This document shows, piece after piece, positions 9,169-18,029 of a stretch of DNA of 64,000 nt. The DNA comes from SKUL01 sp964487545 (GTDB taxonomy: Bacteria > Bacteroidota > Bacteroidia > Flavobacteriales_D > SKUL01), in contig CAZARI010000009.1 of the NCBI GenBank assembly GCA_964487545.1, positions 24,138-88,137 of the forward strand. Reading direction: 5' to 3'. Each line of letters begins with the position of its first letter. The stretch's first letter is position 1. The notes under the pieces are model-generated. The model saw nothing but the letters and a program-made list of their open reading frames with translations, was not told the origin of the DNA and did no database searches. The position numbers were made by a program, and so were the translations under genes.

Positions 9169-10370
9169 GCCATCATTTTTTGAAGGTGCTGCACGAGATC
9201 TTCGGCTACCTCGCGTTTTGACTTTAACTCAAAACTAATTGTTTTATTCTCATGCCCGATAAAGTACACTTTATTGGTATCGTGCCCAAATCCGGCTCCG
9301 GTATCCTCAAGGGTGTTGAGCACAATCAAATCGAGGTTTTTTGCTTTCAGTTTTTTCTGTGCGTTGGCCTCGGCATTTTCTGATTCAAGCGCAAATCCAA
9401 CCAAAATCTGTTTTTCGGGTTTGTGCTGTCCAAGCCAATGCAAAATATCGGGATTGCGCACCAATTCAATCGTCATCCCCTCGTGTGCCGCCTTTTTAAT
9501 TTTTTGTTCGTTTATCGTGGCTGGTCTAAAATCGGATACAGCGGCAGCTTTCACAATAATATCTACTTGTTGGTGCATTTGTTTACAGGCCTCAAACATC
9601 TCTTCTGCACTAACCACATCCATTTGCAGAATACGTTCATGGGAAACGGGAACTGACGTTGGTCCGCAAATCAAAATGACTTGTGCTCCTTTTTCGGCAA
9701 ACGCCTCGGCAATGGCGATGCCCATCTTTCCAGAGGAGAAATTACCAATAAATCGCACCGGATCGATTCTTTCGTAGGTTGGCCCAGCAGTAACCAAAAC
9801 ACGCAGCCCCCCAAGTGGTAATTGTGCCTGAAGGTACTCGTTGATGAAATGCAAAATGTTGATCGGTTCTGCCATTCGGCCCAAGCCTTGTAGTCCGCTG
9901 GCGAGTTCACCAGATTCGGACGGAATCAAATGATGCCCAAATCCTATCAGCTTGTCCATATTAACACCTGTGGAACCGTGCTGATACATATCCAGATCCA
10001 TTGCCGGGGCAAAAAACACCGGACATTTAGCGGAAAGGAATGTAATGAGCAGCAGGTTATCGGATTGCCCACCCACCATTTTGGCCATGGTGTTGGCAGA
10101 AGCTGGGGCAATAATCATCAGATCTGCCCACAGGGCAAGTTCTACGTGGTTATTCCAAACACCAAGTAACTCGTCCTGCACCATGTCCGACAACACGGGT
10201 TTTCCCGAAAGGGTGGACAGGGTAAGTGGGGTTACAAAAGCTTTGGCGGCATCGGTAATAATAACCTGCACTTCTGCTCCGGCTTTGACGAGTTCACGTA
10301 GTAAAAAAACAGATTTGTAGGCAGCTATGCTCCCGGAGATCCCAAGAATTACGCGCTTACCTTTCAGCAT
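9165..10370 (-). CDS. coaBC: Bifunctional phosphopantothenoylcysteine decarboxylase / phosphopantothenate-cysteine ligase
   Basis: CoaBC performs two successive steps of coenzyme A synthesis: CTP-dependent addition of cysteine to 4'-phosphopantothenate, then flavin-dependent decarboxylation. The 401-residue protein has the N-terminal flavodoxin-like CoaC part, with the active-site His in NHVELALWAD and the motif PASANTMAKM. The CoaB part follows from about residue 188: TAGPTYERIDPVRFIGN, then KAAAVSDFRP with the nucleotide-contacting Lys. It starts two bases after the rpoZ stop. Confidence 0.97.
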   Translation of the reverse strand: MLKGKRVILGISGSIAAYKSVFLLRELVKAGAEVQVIITDAAKAFVTPLTLSTLSGKPVLSDMVQDELLGVWNNHVELALWADLMIIAPASANTMAKMVGGQSDNLLLITFLSAKCPVFFAPAMDLDMYQHGSTGVNMDKLIGFGHHLIPSESGELASGLQGLGRMAEPINILHFINEYLQAQLPLGGLRVLVTAGPTYERIDPVRFIGNFSSGKMGIAIAEAFAEKGAQVILICGPTSVPVSHERILQMDVVSAEEMFEACKQMHQQVDIIVKAAAVSDFRPATINEQKIKKAAHEGMTIELVRNPDILHWLGQHKPEKQILVGFALESENAEANAQKKLKAKNLDLIVLNTLEDTGAGFGHDTNKVYFIGHENKTISFELKSKREVAEDLVQHLQKMMA

Positions 10371-10372
10371 GT

Positions 10373-10723
10373 TTATTTGGAATGGGGGACGGTAGCTTCT
10401 GCTTCGTCCGGTCGGCGGAAGTATACTTTTCCATCGACAAACTCTTGAATGGCGATGGCGTGCGGCTTGGCCAATTTTTCGTAGTATTTCGAAATTTCTA
10501 TCTGTTCGCGGTTCTCAAAAATCTCTTCAAGGTTATCTTGCGATGTAGCAAATTCTTCGAGTTTAGAATTCAATTCTTCTTTAAGTTCTGAACTGATTTG
10601 GTTTGCCCGTTTGCCGATAATGGCAATGGCCTCATAGACGTTTCCGGTTTCTGAAACCAGCTCCTTAACATCGCGTGTAATCGTATCTCTGGCGGCTAAT
10701 GTGTTCTTGTAATTGCTCGACAT
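10373..10723 (-). CDS. rpoZ: RNA polymerase omega subunit (RpoZ/RPB6 family, Bacteroidota type)
   Basis: This 116-residue acidic protein carries the omega core: AARDTITRDVKELVSETGN followed by VYEAIAIIGKRANQIS, corresponding to the helix that braces the RNA polymerase beta' C-terminus. The C-terminal part (KPHAIAIQEFVDGKVYFRRP) is typical of the Bacteroidota variant and longer than the proteobacterial form. It lies between bamD (11-base gap) and coaBC (2-base gap), a conserved arrangement in this phylum. Confidence 0.88.
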   Translation of the reverse strand: MSSNYKNTLAARDTITRDVKELVSETGNVYEAIAIIGKRANQISSELKEELNSKLEEFATSQDNLEEIFENREQIEISKYYEKLAKPHAIAIQEFVDGKVYFRRPDEAEATVPHSK

Positions 10724-10734
10724 CGGGTGTAAAT

Positions 10735-11541
10735 TTAAAGATTAAGTTTTTCCAGTTCGCTCACGGTATTGCCGTAAATAGTTTCTGACTGGCGAATTTT
10801 TCTGCTGTTGGGATAAGCATCCACAAAGTTATGATAAGATTTTATAGTTGACTCCAGCCTTTCCTGCTTTTTTTCCTGCACACTGCGGGTAGCAAGCTGG
10901 TAATTACTGTCGAGAATCAAAAACAAGACATCTTCTCTGAACTGTGAGTTAGGATAATCCTTTAGCACATTATTCAATGCAATCACTGCGGCCTTATACT
11001 GTTCTACATTATGATAGAGCAAGGCGTTGTTGTAGGCTTTAGCTTCGAGCTTACTCACCAACGCAGAGATCAGCGCATTGGTCGTGTCTTTTCTCTCGGT
11101 TTCGGGATAGCGCTCCATAAAGAGTTGAAACTGATCGATTGCACGTCGTGTGTCTGACTGATCGAGCGATGTACCCGGCGAATTCATAAAGTGGCAGTAG
11201 GCCGCCATAAATGCGCATTCCTCAACGTATTCGCTGTTGGGATACGTTTTAGCAAAGGTGTTGAAGTAAAAGCTGGCCAAATAAAAATCGCGCAGACCAA
11301 AATAGCAGTATGCATAGTGATAATAGATGACTTCATTTCTCGACGTTCCCCGAGTCAGTGCAATAAGCTCTTCAAACAAAGGCAGTGCACGCTGATAATC
11401 CTCTGCGTTGTAGTATTCGAATGCCTTCTGATACTTCAGTTCGACATCCTGACTCTTGAGCAATCGGTTATATTTACTACACGATGAAACACCAACACTC
11501 GTGGCTAAAATCAACGCTACAACTAAAATTCTCCAAAACAT
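10735..11541 (-). CDS. bamD: Outer-membrane assembly lipoprotein BamD
   Basis: BamD is the TPR lipoprotein of the BAM complex that inserts beta-barrels into the outer membrane. The 268-residue product begins with a lipoprotein signal ending VGVSSC, so I chose the ATG at 11541 rather than the earlier in-frame start nine codons upstream. Five TPR-like repeats follow, for example AFEYYNAEDYQRALPLFEEL and FNTFAKTYPNSEYVEECAFM, matching the BamD/YfiO pattern of P(N/E)S ends. It is the first gene of the rpoZ-coaBC-DUF4835-recN-fabI block. Confidence 0.93.
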   Translation of the reverse strand: MFWRILVVALILATSVGVSSCSKYNRLLKSQDVELKYQKAFEYYNAEDYQRALPLFEELIALTRGTSRNEVIYYHYAYCYFGLRDFYLASFYFNTFAKTYPNSEYVEECAFMAAYCHFMNSPGTSLDQSDTRRAIDQFQLFMERYPETERKDTTNALISALVSKLEAKAYNNALLYHNVEQYKAAVIALNNVLKDYPNSQFREDVLFLILDSNYQLATRSVQEKKQERLESTIKSYHNFVDAYPNSRKIRQSETIYGNTVSELEKLNL

Positions 11542-11664
11542 CCGGCAAAAGTAATACAATACGGGCAATTATCAGATATTGAAATAGGGTAGTCAACAAA
11601 ATGAAAAAAATTCCTGTATATTGTCCAAATTGACTCACAAAAACACCGGCCAAAAAATAGCTTT

Positions 11665-11694
11665 TGTCAAATGCGCAAATAACCCTAATTTTGC
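11665..11694 (+). promoter_or_regulatory. Bacteroidota-type promoter of the spt-like gene
   Basis: TTG at 11665-11667, a 19-base spacer and TAATTTTG at 11687-11694 match the phylum's primary sigma consensus (TTG / TAnnTTTG). The start codon is 40 bases downstream. The bases after the -7 element, CACCGC, are identical to those in the ndk promoter. Confidence 0.7.
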
Positions 11695-11734
11695 ACCGCT
11701 TTTTTTAGCAGGGTATTAACCAAAAATTATCGCT

Positions 11735-12991
11735 TTGGATATTTTTGAAAAAATCAAAACAAATCGTGGCCCATTGGGTCAGCACAAAGGCCGTTCACAC
11801 GGTTACTTTACATTCCCGAAATTAGAAGGTGAAATTTCTAACCGGATGATGTTCCGCGGAAAAGAGTGTCTTGTATGGAGCCTCAACAACTATCTGGGCC
11901 TTGCCAATCACCCCGAGGTGCGCGAAGCCGACGCTCAGGCATCCAAGGAGTGGGGATTGGGCTATCCGATGGGTGCCCGTATGATGTCGGGACAAACCGG
12001 ACATCACGAACAACTCGAGCACGACTTGGCTGAGTTCATGCAAAAAGAGGACTGTATTCTATTGAACTACGGCTATCAGGGATGTATGTCAGCAATTGAT
12101 GCCTTGGTTGACCGAAATGACGTGATTGTCTACGACAGCGAATCACACGCGTGTATTATCGACGGCGTTCGACTACACCAGGGAAAGCGCTTTGTGTTTA
12201 TGCACAATGATATCGACAACCTCAGAAAGCAGCTCGAGCGTGCCACTAAATTGGTAGCCAAAACCAATGGCGGAATTCTCGTCATCACCGAAGGAGTCTT
12301 CGGCATGAGTGGTGATCAGGGTGATCTAAAAGCTATTGCAGCACTCAAAAAGGAATTCGAATTTCGATTGTTTGTTGACGATGCACACGGCTTTGGCACC
12401 ATCGGCGAAAATGGCCGAGGCGTAGGAGAGGCACAGGGTGTTCAGCACGAAATCGACATTCTATTTGGAACATTTGCCAAGTCAATGGCCAGCATTGGCG
12501 CGTTTATCTGTGGCGATGAGCAAATGATTGATTATCTGCGATACAACATGCGGTCGCAGATTTTTGCTAAGTCGCTGCCCATGCCACTGGTGATCGGAGC
12601 GCAGAAAAGACTGGAGTTGCTTCGTACGCAACCTGAGCTGCGCGAAAAGCTCTGGACCATTTCCAATACCCTACAAAAGGGACTGGTTGATGCAGGATTC
12701 TCGATTGGAAAAACCAATTCTCCGGTCACCCCTGTATTCTTTCAGGGAGAGATAGAAACGGCAGTTAATATGACCGTTGAGCTGCGAGAGAAGTACAACA
12801 TTTTCTGCTCACTGGTTATTTATCCGGTTGTTCCAAAGGATGTGATCATGCTGCGCTTAATTCCAACTGCGATGCACACCCTGGAGGATGTTAAATACAC
12901 CATCGACACTTTTAAAGAAATGCGCACGCGAATCGCTGCCGGTGATTTCAATAGTTCGAAAATACGCAGCGTGCCCGAGGAAAACGCTTAA
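11735..12991 (+). CDS. spt: Serine palmitoyltransferase-like PLP-dependent acyltransferase
   Basis: This 418-residue enzyme belongs to the alpha-oxoamine synthase branch of fold-type I PLP enzymes. Bacteroidota homologues condense an amino acid with an acyl-CoA or acyl-ACP; in Bacteroides the homologue makes 3-ketosphinganine for sphingolipids, and in some gliding relatives a related enzyme uses cysteate for sulfonolipids. The PLP site is visible as VDDAHGFGTIG (Asp and His contacting the cofactor) and TFAKSMASIGAF with the Schiff-base lysine. The start is TTG at 11735, giving MDIFEKIK, the usual family N-terminus; no ATG lies nearby. The gene stands alone with its own promoter and terminator. 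The acyl and amino substrates cannot be read from the sequence. Confidence 0.9.
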   Translation: MDIFEKIKTNRGPLGQHKGRSHGYFTFPKLEGEISNRMMFRGKECLVWSLNNYLGLANHPEVREADAQASKEWGLGYPMGARMMSGQTGHHEQLEHDLAEFMQKEDCILLNYGYQGCMSAIDALVDRNDVIVYDSESHACIIDGVRLHQGKRFVFMHNDIDNLRKQLERATKLVAKTNGGILVITEGVFGMSGDQGDLKAIAALKKEFEFRLFVDDAHGFGTIGENGRGVGEAQGVQHEIDILFGTFAKSMASIGAFICGDEQMIDYLRYNMRSQIFAKSLPMPLVIGAQKRLELLRTQPELREKLWTISNTLQKGLVDAGFSIGKTNSPVTPVFFQGEIETAVNMTVELREKYNIFCSLVIYPVVPKDVIMLRLIPTAMHTLEDVKYTIDTFKEMRTRIAAGDFNSSKIRSVPEENA

Positions 12992-13014
12992 AGACGTTTT
13001 AAACAAAAAACAAA

Positions 13015-13047
13015 CAACGGAGATTGGCACAGGGCTAATCTCCGTTG
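13015..13047. terminator. Bidirectional terminator hairpin between spt and the facing gene
   Basis: CAACGGAGATT (13015-13025) and AATCTCCGTTG (13037-13047) form a perfect 11-bp stem with an 11-base loop. T-rich sequence follows on the plus strand, and an A-rich run lies before it, which serves as the U-tract for the minus strand. The stem overlaps the last codons of the minus-strand gene. Confidence 0.8.
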
Positions 13048-13676
13048 TCTTTTGTAAGAAATCCGCTCATGAGCACCTTCCACTGTGGCCAGGATGCTCC
13101 GCGCGAGGCCGTTTCGGCATAAATCGTATTGCGAATGGTATCCTTGGTTTTGTCGTTGTCCTCATTATTAGGCATTTCGTTGCGACCGATTTCCTCGGCG
13201 ATGACGACTTTGCCCGCTCTCGAAACCTGAAAAGTACTGGTGGCCAGCTCGGTAAAAAAGTGAGCCGTTTCTTCTGATGGCGTGGCAGGATTAGGAGCCG
13301 GACGCACTCGGATGGCACAAAACTGCGAATCCTCACCGGAGTTGTCTTTCTGCGATTCTGCAATTCGTTCAATTTGCACCCAGTCGAAACCGTCGCCAGA
13401 CTCCGGCCCCACACCCGGAAGCTCAATGCGTATGAAATCACCTTCTTTTGGGGCGCGCTCAACCGATCGGCCGTTCTCATCAGTGTGTTGAAACTTTCCG
13501 CTCAAAACACTTTCTCCGGTGTAGCTGTACCAACCATTGATATGGAGCAAACGCTCTCTAGCCAAGTTATACAACGCTATGGCTTCAGCGTGTGTGGCAC
13601 ATTTCTCGGAACTGCTGGCTCCGGTTGACTTGCCAAACAGTTGTGGTGGCGCAATATCTTTTGGTTTCTTTGTCAT
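13035..13676 (-). CDS. Uncharacterised cytoplasmic protein
   Basis: I do not recognise this 213-residue protein. It has no signal peptide or membrane segment and begins MTKKPKDIAPPQLFGKS. A helical segment with THAEAIALYNLARERLLHINGWYSYTGE is followed by a likely beta-rich domain: GDFIRIELPGVGPESGDGFD, then WVQIERIAESQ and AIRVRPAPNP. The last third is polar and ends near the terminator. It lies 17 bases after the DUF4142 gene and is probably co-transcribed with it. The composition is like that of its neighbours, so I see no sign of recent transfer. Confidence 0.75.
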   Translation of the reverse strand: MTKKPKDIAPPQLFGKSTGASSSEKCATHAEAIALYNLARERLLHINGWYSYTGESVLSGKFQHTDENGRSVERAPKEGDFIRIELPGVGPESGDGFDWVQIERIAESQKDNSGEDSQFCAIRVRPAPNPATPSEETAHFFTELATSTFQVSRAGKVVIAEEIGRNEMPNNEDNDKTKDTIRNTIYAETASRGASWPQWKVLMSGFLTKDNGD

Positions 13677-13693
13677 AACTACAAGAGCGATCG

Positions 13694-14398
13694 TTACTCA
13701 TCGGATTGATTGTCCAACTGACGGTTTTGCATAGACGTTGAATTAGGATCCACCCCATCGGTTTGTCCCTGGCGAGTTAGGTCTTGATTGCTCGTGCTGG
13801 CGTTATTATCTCTCATATTACGGTCACCCGAGCCGTTGGCGTTATCGCGAAACTGTCGCAAATGATCCAGGTGTTGTTCCAACGTAGGAATTTGTTGTGA
13901 AATCCAGTTTTGCAGGTCGAGATCGTTTGTATCATCTTCGTGATCGCGAAACTCATCGATTTTTTCTTGGTGTGCATCAATCATTTTATCGATGTACTTC
14001 TCATCGAAATCACTGCCTTGAACTTCTGCAAGGTCTTGATAATCGTCTTGCTTGTCTTCGCTAATGGCGGTGGGTAGCTGAATGTTCTTTTGCGATGCCA
14101 GCGCTTTAAGTTCTTCGCTTGCTTGATTGTGGTCGCGAAGCAGAAGCGAAGCCACCTCCTTAACCTCTGGATCGGTTGCTTTGGATTGAGCCAGTTCACT
14201 TGCACGGATTTCGAACAGATTTCCATCGGCAGCATGAACCACAAAGCTGGCATCGTCTTTCATTTCCTGATCATCAAATCTTTCGTTGTTGGCCTTTTCA
14301 GCTCGTTCCTTACTGTCAGCAGGGTTTTCGTTACAGGCAACGAACAAAACGCCGGTAAGTAGAAATGAAATCAGCGGGAATTTTATTTGAGTTTTCAT
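13694..14398 (-). CDS. DUF4142 family lipoprotein
   Basis: The product has 234 residues. A lipoprotein signal ends GVLFVACN. The central part, about 45-190, is a four-helix, ferritin-like DUF4142 domain: DDASFVVHAADGNLFEIRAS, then KEVASLLLRDHNQASEELKAL and a last helix LEQHLDHLRQFRDNA. The final 45 residues are Asn/Gln/Asp-rich and probably disordered. DUF4142 proteins are exported; some are linked to stress responses, but the biochemical role is not settled. It precedes the uncharacterised 213-residue gene. Confidence 0.85.
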   Translation of the reverse strand: MKTQIKFPLISFLLTGVLFVACNENPADSKERAEKANNERFDDQEMKDDASFVVHAADGNLFEIRASELAQSKATDPEVKEVASLLLRDHNQASEELKALASQKNIQLPTAISEDKQDDYQDLAEVQGSDFDEKYIDKMIDAHQEKIDEFRDHEDDTNDLDLQNWISQQIPTLEQHLDHLRQFRDNANGSGDRNMRDNNASTSNQDLTRQGQTDGVDPNSTSMQNRQLDNQSDE

Positions 14399-14573
14399 GG
14401 GAATATGTTTTTTTCTGAAATAGCAGACAAATCATATTCCCAAGTATCTCTAAGCCGTAATGTGCTGATTTATCGCCCCATAGACCAAATGAGTAACTCA
14501 AAAACTTGTGTAGAAATTCCGCAAATGGGTATAAGTTTCCCGAAGGGAGATAAAAAACCCGATGGCCTTACCG

Positions 14574-15458
14574 TCAGATCAGTGCACTATCACTTAATAG
14601 CCGCTTCATTTTCAGGCTGCCTTTATCTGACATTGCAACCAATGGCAAACGGCAATCGGTGCCGGCAATACCAAGAAGGCTCAATGCTTCTTTAATCCCG
14701 GCTGGATTTCCTTCTGCAAACAAGTGCTGAATAACATCAATCAATTGGTAGTGAATCGTTCGCGCACGGTTGTAGTTGTTTTCAAATGCAGCATGAACCA
14801 TTTCAGAGAACTGACGTGGAAAAGCATTTCCGACTACCGAGATCACACCATCGCCGCCACAGGCCAGAAATGGCAATACCAGCGGATCATCGCCCGAAAT
14901 CACGAGAAAATCATCGGGTTTGTTTTTGATGATCTGCATGCACTGCTCTAGGTTTCCGGAGGCTTCTTTAATACCGATAATGTTTGTGCATTCTGCCAGT
15001 TGGAGGGTAGTTTCCGGAAGGATATTAGAAGCGGTTCTGCCCGGGACGTTATAGAGCAAAATCGGACGAGGAGTCTGTTTATCGAGCTCGTGGTAATGTG
15101 CCACAATTCCACGCTGTGTCGGTTTATTATAATAAGGGCTCACCGAAAGAATGGCATCTACCGCACTCCAGTTCACTTGTTCCATTTCTCGCAGCAATTC
15201 TGCGGTGTTGTTTCCACCGAGACCGTACACCACGGGCAGCTTTCCAGCGTTAATGCCGGTGATGAATTCCAGCACCGACCGCTTTTCCTCCTTCGAGAGC
15301 GTAACCGATTCACCGGTTGTTCCCATCACCACCAAGTAATCAGCTCCACCGTCGATAAGGTGTTTGGTCAGTTGCTCAAGCGCTTTAAAATCTACATTTT
15401 TATCCGACTGAAAAGGAGTAACCATGGCCACTCCCATACCCTTAAACTGCTTCGGCAT
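14574..15458 (-). CDS. dapA: 4-hydroxy-tetrahydrodipicolinate synthase
   Basis: DapA condenses pyruvate with aspartate semialdehyde in the first committed step of lysine and diaminopimelate synthesis. The 294-residue TIM-barrel protein has the TTGES motif (residues 47-51), Tyr110 in SVSPYYNKP, Tyr136 in LLYNVPGRT and the Schiff-base Lys164 in IGIKEASGN. The gene overlaps the end of the DUF6913 gene by 17 bases. Another gene of the pathway, dapD, lies at 40007-40813. Confidence 0.96.
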   Translation of the reverse strand: MPKQFKGMGVAMVTPFQSDKNVDFKALEQLTKHLIDGGADYLVVMGTTGESVTLSKEEKRSVLEFITGINAGKLPVVYGLGGNNTAELLREMEQVNWSAVDAILSVSPYYNKPTQRGIVAHYHELDKQTPRPILLYNVPGRTASNILPETTLQLAECTNIIGIKEASGNLEQCMQIIKNKPDDFLVISGDDPLVLPFLACGGDGVISVVGNAFPRQFSEMVHAAFENNYNRARTIHYQLIDVIQHLFAEGNPAGIKEALSLLGIAGTDCRLPLVAMSDKGSLKMKRLLSDSALI

Positions 15459-16011
15459 TTTGCTTTTTATTGATGATGGTTAAAAAATGATTCAATTTAT
15501 GTAGATACTGATCGAAGGTGTTTTTATCGTCCAGATCTACCATAAAATCCAGTAGCTCTTTTTTATTGGGATTCCAGGCTCCGACCTTAAACCGCGCTCT
15601 TGATTTGGCCAGCAGGTGCATTAATGGTGGCGACACCTCTTGTGTGAAGTCAATGAGGATATCAAAATCTTTGGCAAGAAAATCATCGGTCATCGGCGAT
15701 TTTGGTTTCAGCCGCCAGTCGCAATCGGCAATGGTAAAATAGCTGTATTCGAGCTTGTGCAACTGCCAATGTGGAATGTGCTTGTCGTCGATATAGGCCA
15801 TTGTCATGATTTCGCGAATGCCGTGTTCGGCTTTGAGGTAGCGCACAAACTGTTTTACAAGGATAAAAAACGCCTCATCTTTTTCTTTGTATATCACGCC
15901 AACGCTCCGTGCGCTACCATAATTTGCTACTTTAATGCGGCGATTTCCTTCAGGCTTCTGATCGAGAAAGTGACTACTGAGCCAATAGCGTATTTTTCGC
16001 GGTAATTTCAA
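15442..16011 (-). CDS. DUF6913 family protein
   Basis: The product has 189 residues, no signal peptide and a basic N-terminus (MKLPRKIRYWLSSHFL). It resembles the DUF6913 family, found in Bacteroidota next to dapA; characteristic stretches are DILIDFTQEVSPPLMHLLA and RFKVGAWNP. Its function is unknown. It overlaps ligA by four bases (ATGA) and dapA by 17 bases, so the three genes are translated as a unit. Confidence 0.8.
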   Translation of the reverse strand: MKLPRKIRYWLSSHFLDQKPEGNRRIKVANYGSARSVGVIYKEKDEAFFILVKQFVRYLKAEHGIREIMTMAYIDDKHIPHWQLHKLEYSYFTIADCDWRLKPKSPMTDDFLAKDFDILIDFTQEVSPPLMHLLAKSRARFKVGAWNPNKKELLDFMVDLDDKNTFDQYLHKLNHFLTIINKKQNAEAV

Positions 16012-18029
16012 TTTTCAATCATTTTTAAAAACTCCTGTTCGGAAACGATCTGAATGCCGAGTTTCTTTGCTTTTTCGAGCTTACTCGGCCCCATATTTTC
16101 GCCGGCCAGAATAAAGTTTGTTTTGGCACTGATCGAGCCGACATTTTTACCGCCGTTTTTTTCAATCAGTTGTTTCAGCTCGTCGCGTGAATATTGCTGA
16201 AAAACACCACTGATGACGATAGATTTGCCTTCCAGAACAGAACTCACCGGACGTTCGTCTTGCAAGAGTTCAAAGTTAAGTTCTTTGCTTCGCATTCGCG
16301 CCACGATTTGGCGGTTCTTTTCAACTTCAAAAAAGTGGATTATGCTGTCGGCAATGCGTTCACCAATTTCGTCAACAGCAATCAGCTCGTTGCGCGTAGC
16401 TTCCATCAACCGGTCAATCGACTGAAAATGGCGGGCGAGCTTTTTGGCAACGGTTTCACCCACATAGCGAATTCCAAGTCCGTAAAGCACCCTTTCGAAT
16501 GGGATGTCCTTGGAAGCTGCTATTCCCCGCATCAGCCGGTCTACCGAACGCTCGCCGTGCCGCTCTAGCGTGAGCAACTGTTCGCGACTCAGGTCGTACA
16601 GGTCGGCCGAATTATGAATTAAACCCGCATGGTGTAACAAGGCAACGGTTTCTTCGCCCAGTCCGTCGATATTCATTGCCTTTCGGCTGATGAAATGCTG
16701 AATGCGGCCGAGAATTTGGGGCGGACAATCTTCGGCATTAGTGCAATAATGAGCGGCTTCGCCTTGGTTTCTAACCAAAAGCGTTTCGCATTCGGGACAG
16801 TGCGTAATGTATTGGAGCGGTGGCAGGTTTTTACCTTGCCGCGCATCAAAATCAACACCCACCACTTTGGGGATAATTTCACCTCCTTTCTCCACAAAAA
16901 CCCGGTCGCCGATGCGCAAATCGAGTTTGGCTATTTGGTCGGCATTGTGAAGTGAGGCCCGTTTCACCACTGTTCCGGCAAGTAAAACCGGTTTTAAGTT
17001 GGCCACAGGCGTAACGGCTCCGGTACGGCCCACCTGATAAGTTACCTCCTCCAGAAAAGTGGGTACTTTTTCGGCCTTAAATTTATAGGCAATAGCCCAT
17101 CGCGGTGATTTGGCGGTGTATCCAAGCTCTTCTTGTTGACTAAAATCGTTGACCTTAATGACTACGCCATCAATGGCAAAATCGAGGTTGCTGCGTTCAG
17201 TATCCCAATAGGCTACAAAGTCCATGATCTCCTCAATATTTCGGCACACGGCAAACATTTTCCTCTCGCGCGAAGGCACTTTAAAACCGAGGCTCCGCAC
17301 ATACTCCAGGTTTTGCTCGTGGGATTGAAAGGGCAAATTCTGCCCAAGAACCTGATACAAAAAACAATCAAGCGCACGAGCTGCAACCACGGCCGAGTCT
17401 TGCAGTTTTAAGGTGCCGGATGCGGTATTTCGTGGATTGGCAAATAGTGGTTCCCCTTGTTCTTCTCGCTCGCGATTTAAGGCTTCAAAAGCCGAAAGGG
17501 GAAAAAATATTTCACCTCTTACCTCCATTTCGTCGGGTAGGTTTTCTCCAGGCAATTCAAGCGGAATGGAGCGAATGGTTCGCACATTAGCAGAAATGTT
17601 TTCACCCACCACACCGTCGCCACGCGTTAAAGCCTGAACAAATCTGCCCTTGTGATACGTCACGCCGATGGCGACGCCATCATACTTTAATTCACAGGTG
17701 TATACCACATTGCCTTCAATGTTTTTTTTGATGCGGTTTTCCCATTCGGCCACTTCCTGCACAGAATAGGTATTGGTCAAAGACAGCATGGGTGATTTAT
17801 GCACCACTTTATCGAACCGGTTGGTAATGTCTCCCCCTACCCTTTTGGTTGGTGAGTTATCGTCTGCCCACTGGGGGAATTGCTGTTCCAGTTGTTGCAG
17901 TTCTTTGAGCAACATGTCAAACTCATAATCGTTGATATCAGGCTCGTTTACCACATAATAGCGGTAGTTGTGATGGTGGAGTTGTGCGGTGAGTTCCTGA
18001 ATGCGCTGTTTTGCCTGATCGTGATTCAT
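16008..18029 (-). CDS. ligA: NAD-dependent DNA ligase
   Basis: LigA seals nicks during replication and repair. The 673-residue length is standard. The adenylated lysine is Lys115 in CELKYDGVAIG. The zinc finger is seen as CPECETLL and YCTNAEDCPP near residues 405-432. Helix-hairpin-helix repeats (for example IDGLGEETVALL and LYGLGIRYVGETVAKKLA) follow. The BRCT domain occupies about 595-670 (GKSIVISGVF..YSRDELKQLIEKNGG). Confidence 0.98.
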   Translation of the reverse strand: MNHDQAKQRIQELTAQLHHHNYRYYVVNEPDINDYEFDMLLKELQQLEQQFPQWADDNSPTKRVGGDITNRFDKVVHKSPMLSLTNTYSVQEVAEWENRIKKNIEGNVVYTCELKYDGVAIGVTYHKGRFVQALTRGDGVVGENISANVRTIRSIPLELPGENLPDEMEVRGEIFFPLSAFEALNREREEQGEPLFANPRNTASGTLKLQDSAVVAARALDCFLYQVLGQNLPFQSHEQNLEYVRSLGFKVPSRERKMFAVCRNIEEIMDFVAYWDTERSNLDFAIDGVVIKVNDFSQQEELGYTAKSPRWAIAYKFKAEKVPTFLEEVTYQVGRTGAVTPVANLKPVLLAGTVVKRASLHNADQIAKLDLRIGDRVFVEKGGEIIPKVVGVDFDARQGKNLPPLQYITHCPECETLLVRNQGEAAHYCTNAEDCPPQILGRIQHFISRKAMNIDGLGEETVALLHHAGLIHNSADLYDLSREQLLTLERHGERSVDRLMRGIAASKDIPFERVLYGLGIRYVGETVAKKLARHFQSIDRLMEATRNELIAVDEIGERIADSIIHFFEVEKNRQIVARMRSKELNFELLQDERPVSSVLEGKSIVISGVFQQYSRDELKQLIEKNGGKNVGSISAKTNFILAGENMGPSKLEKAKKLGIQIVSEQEFLKMIEN

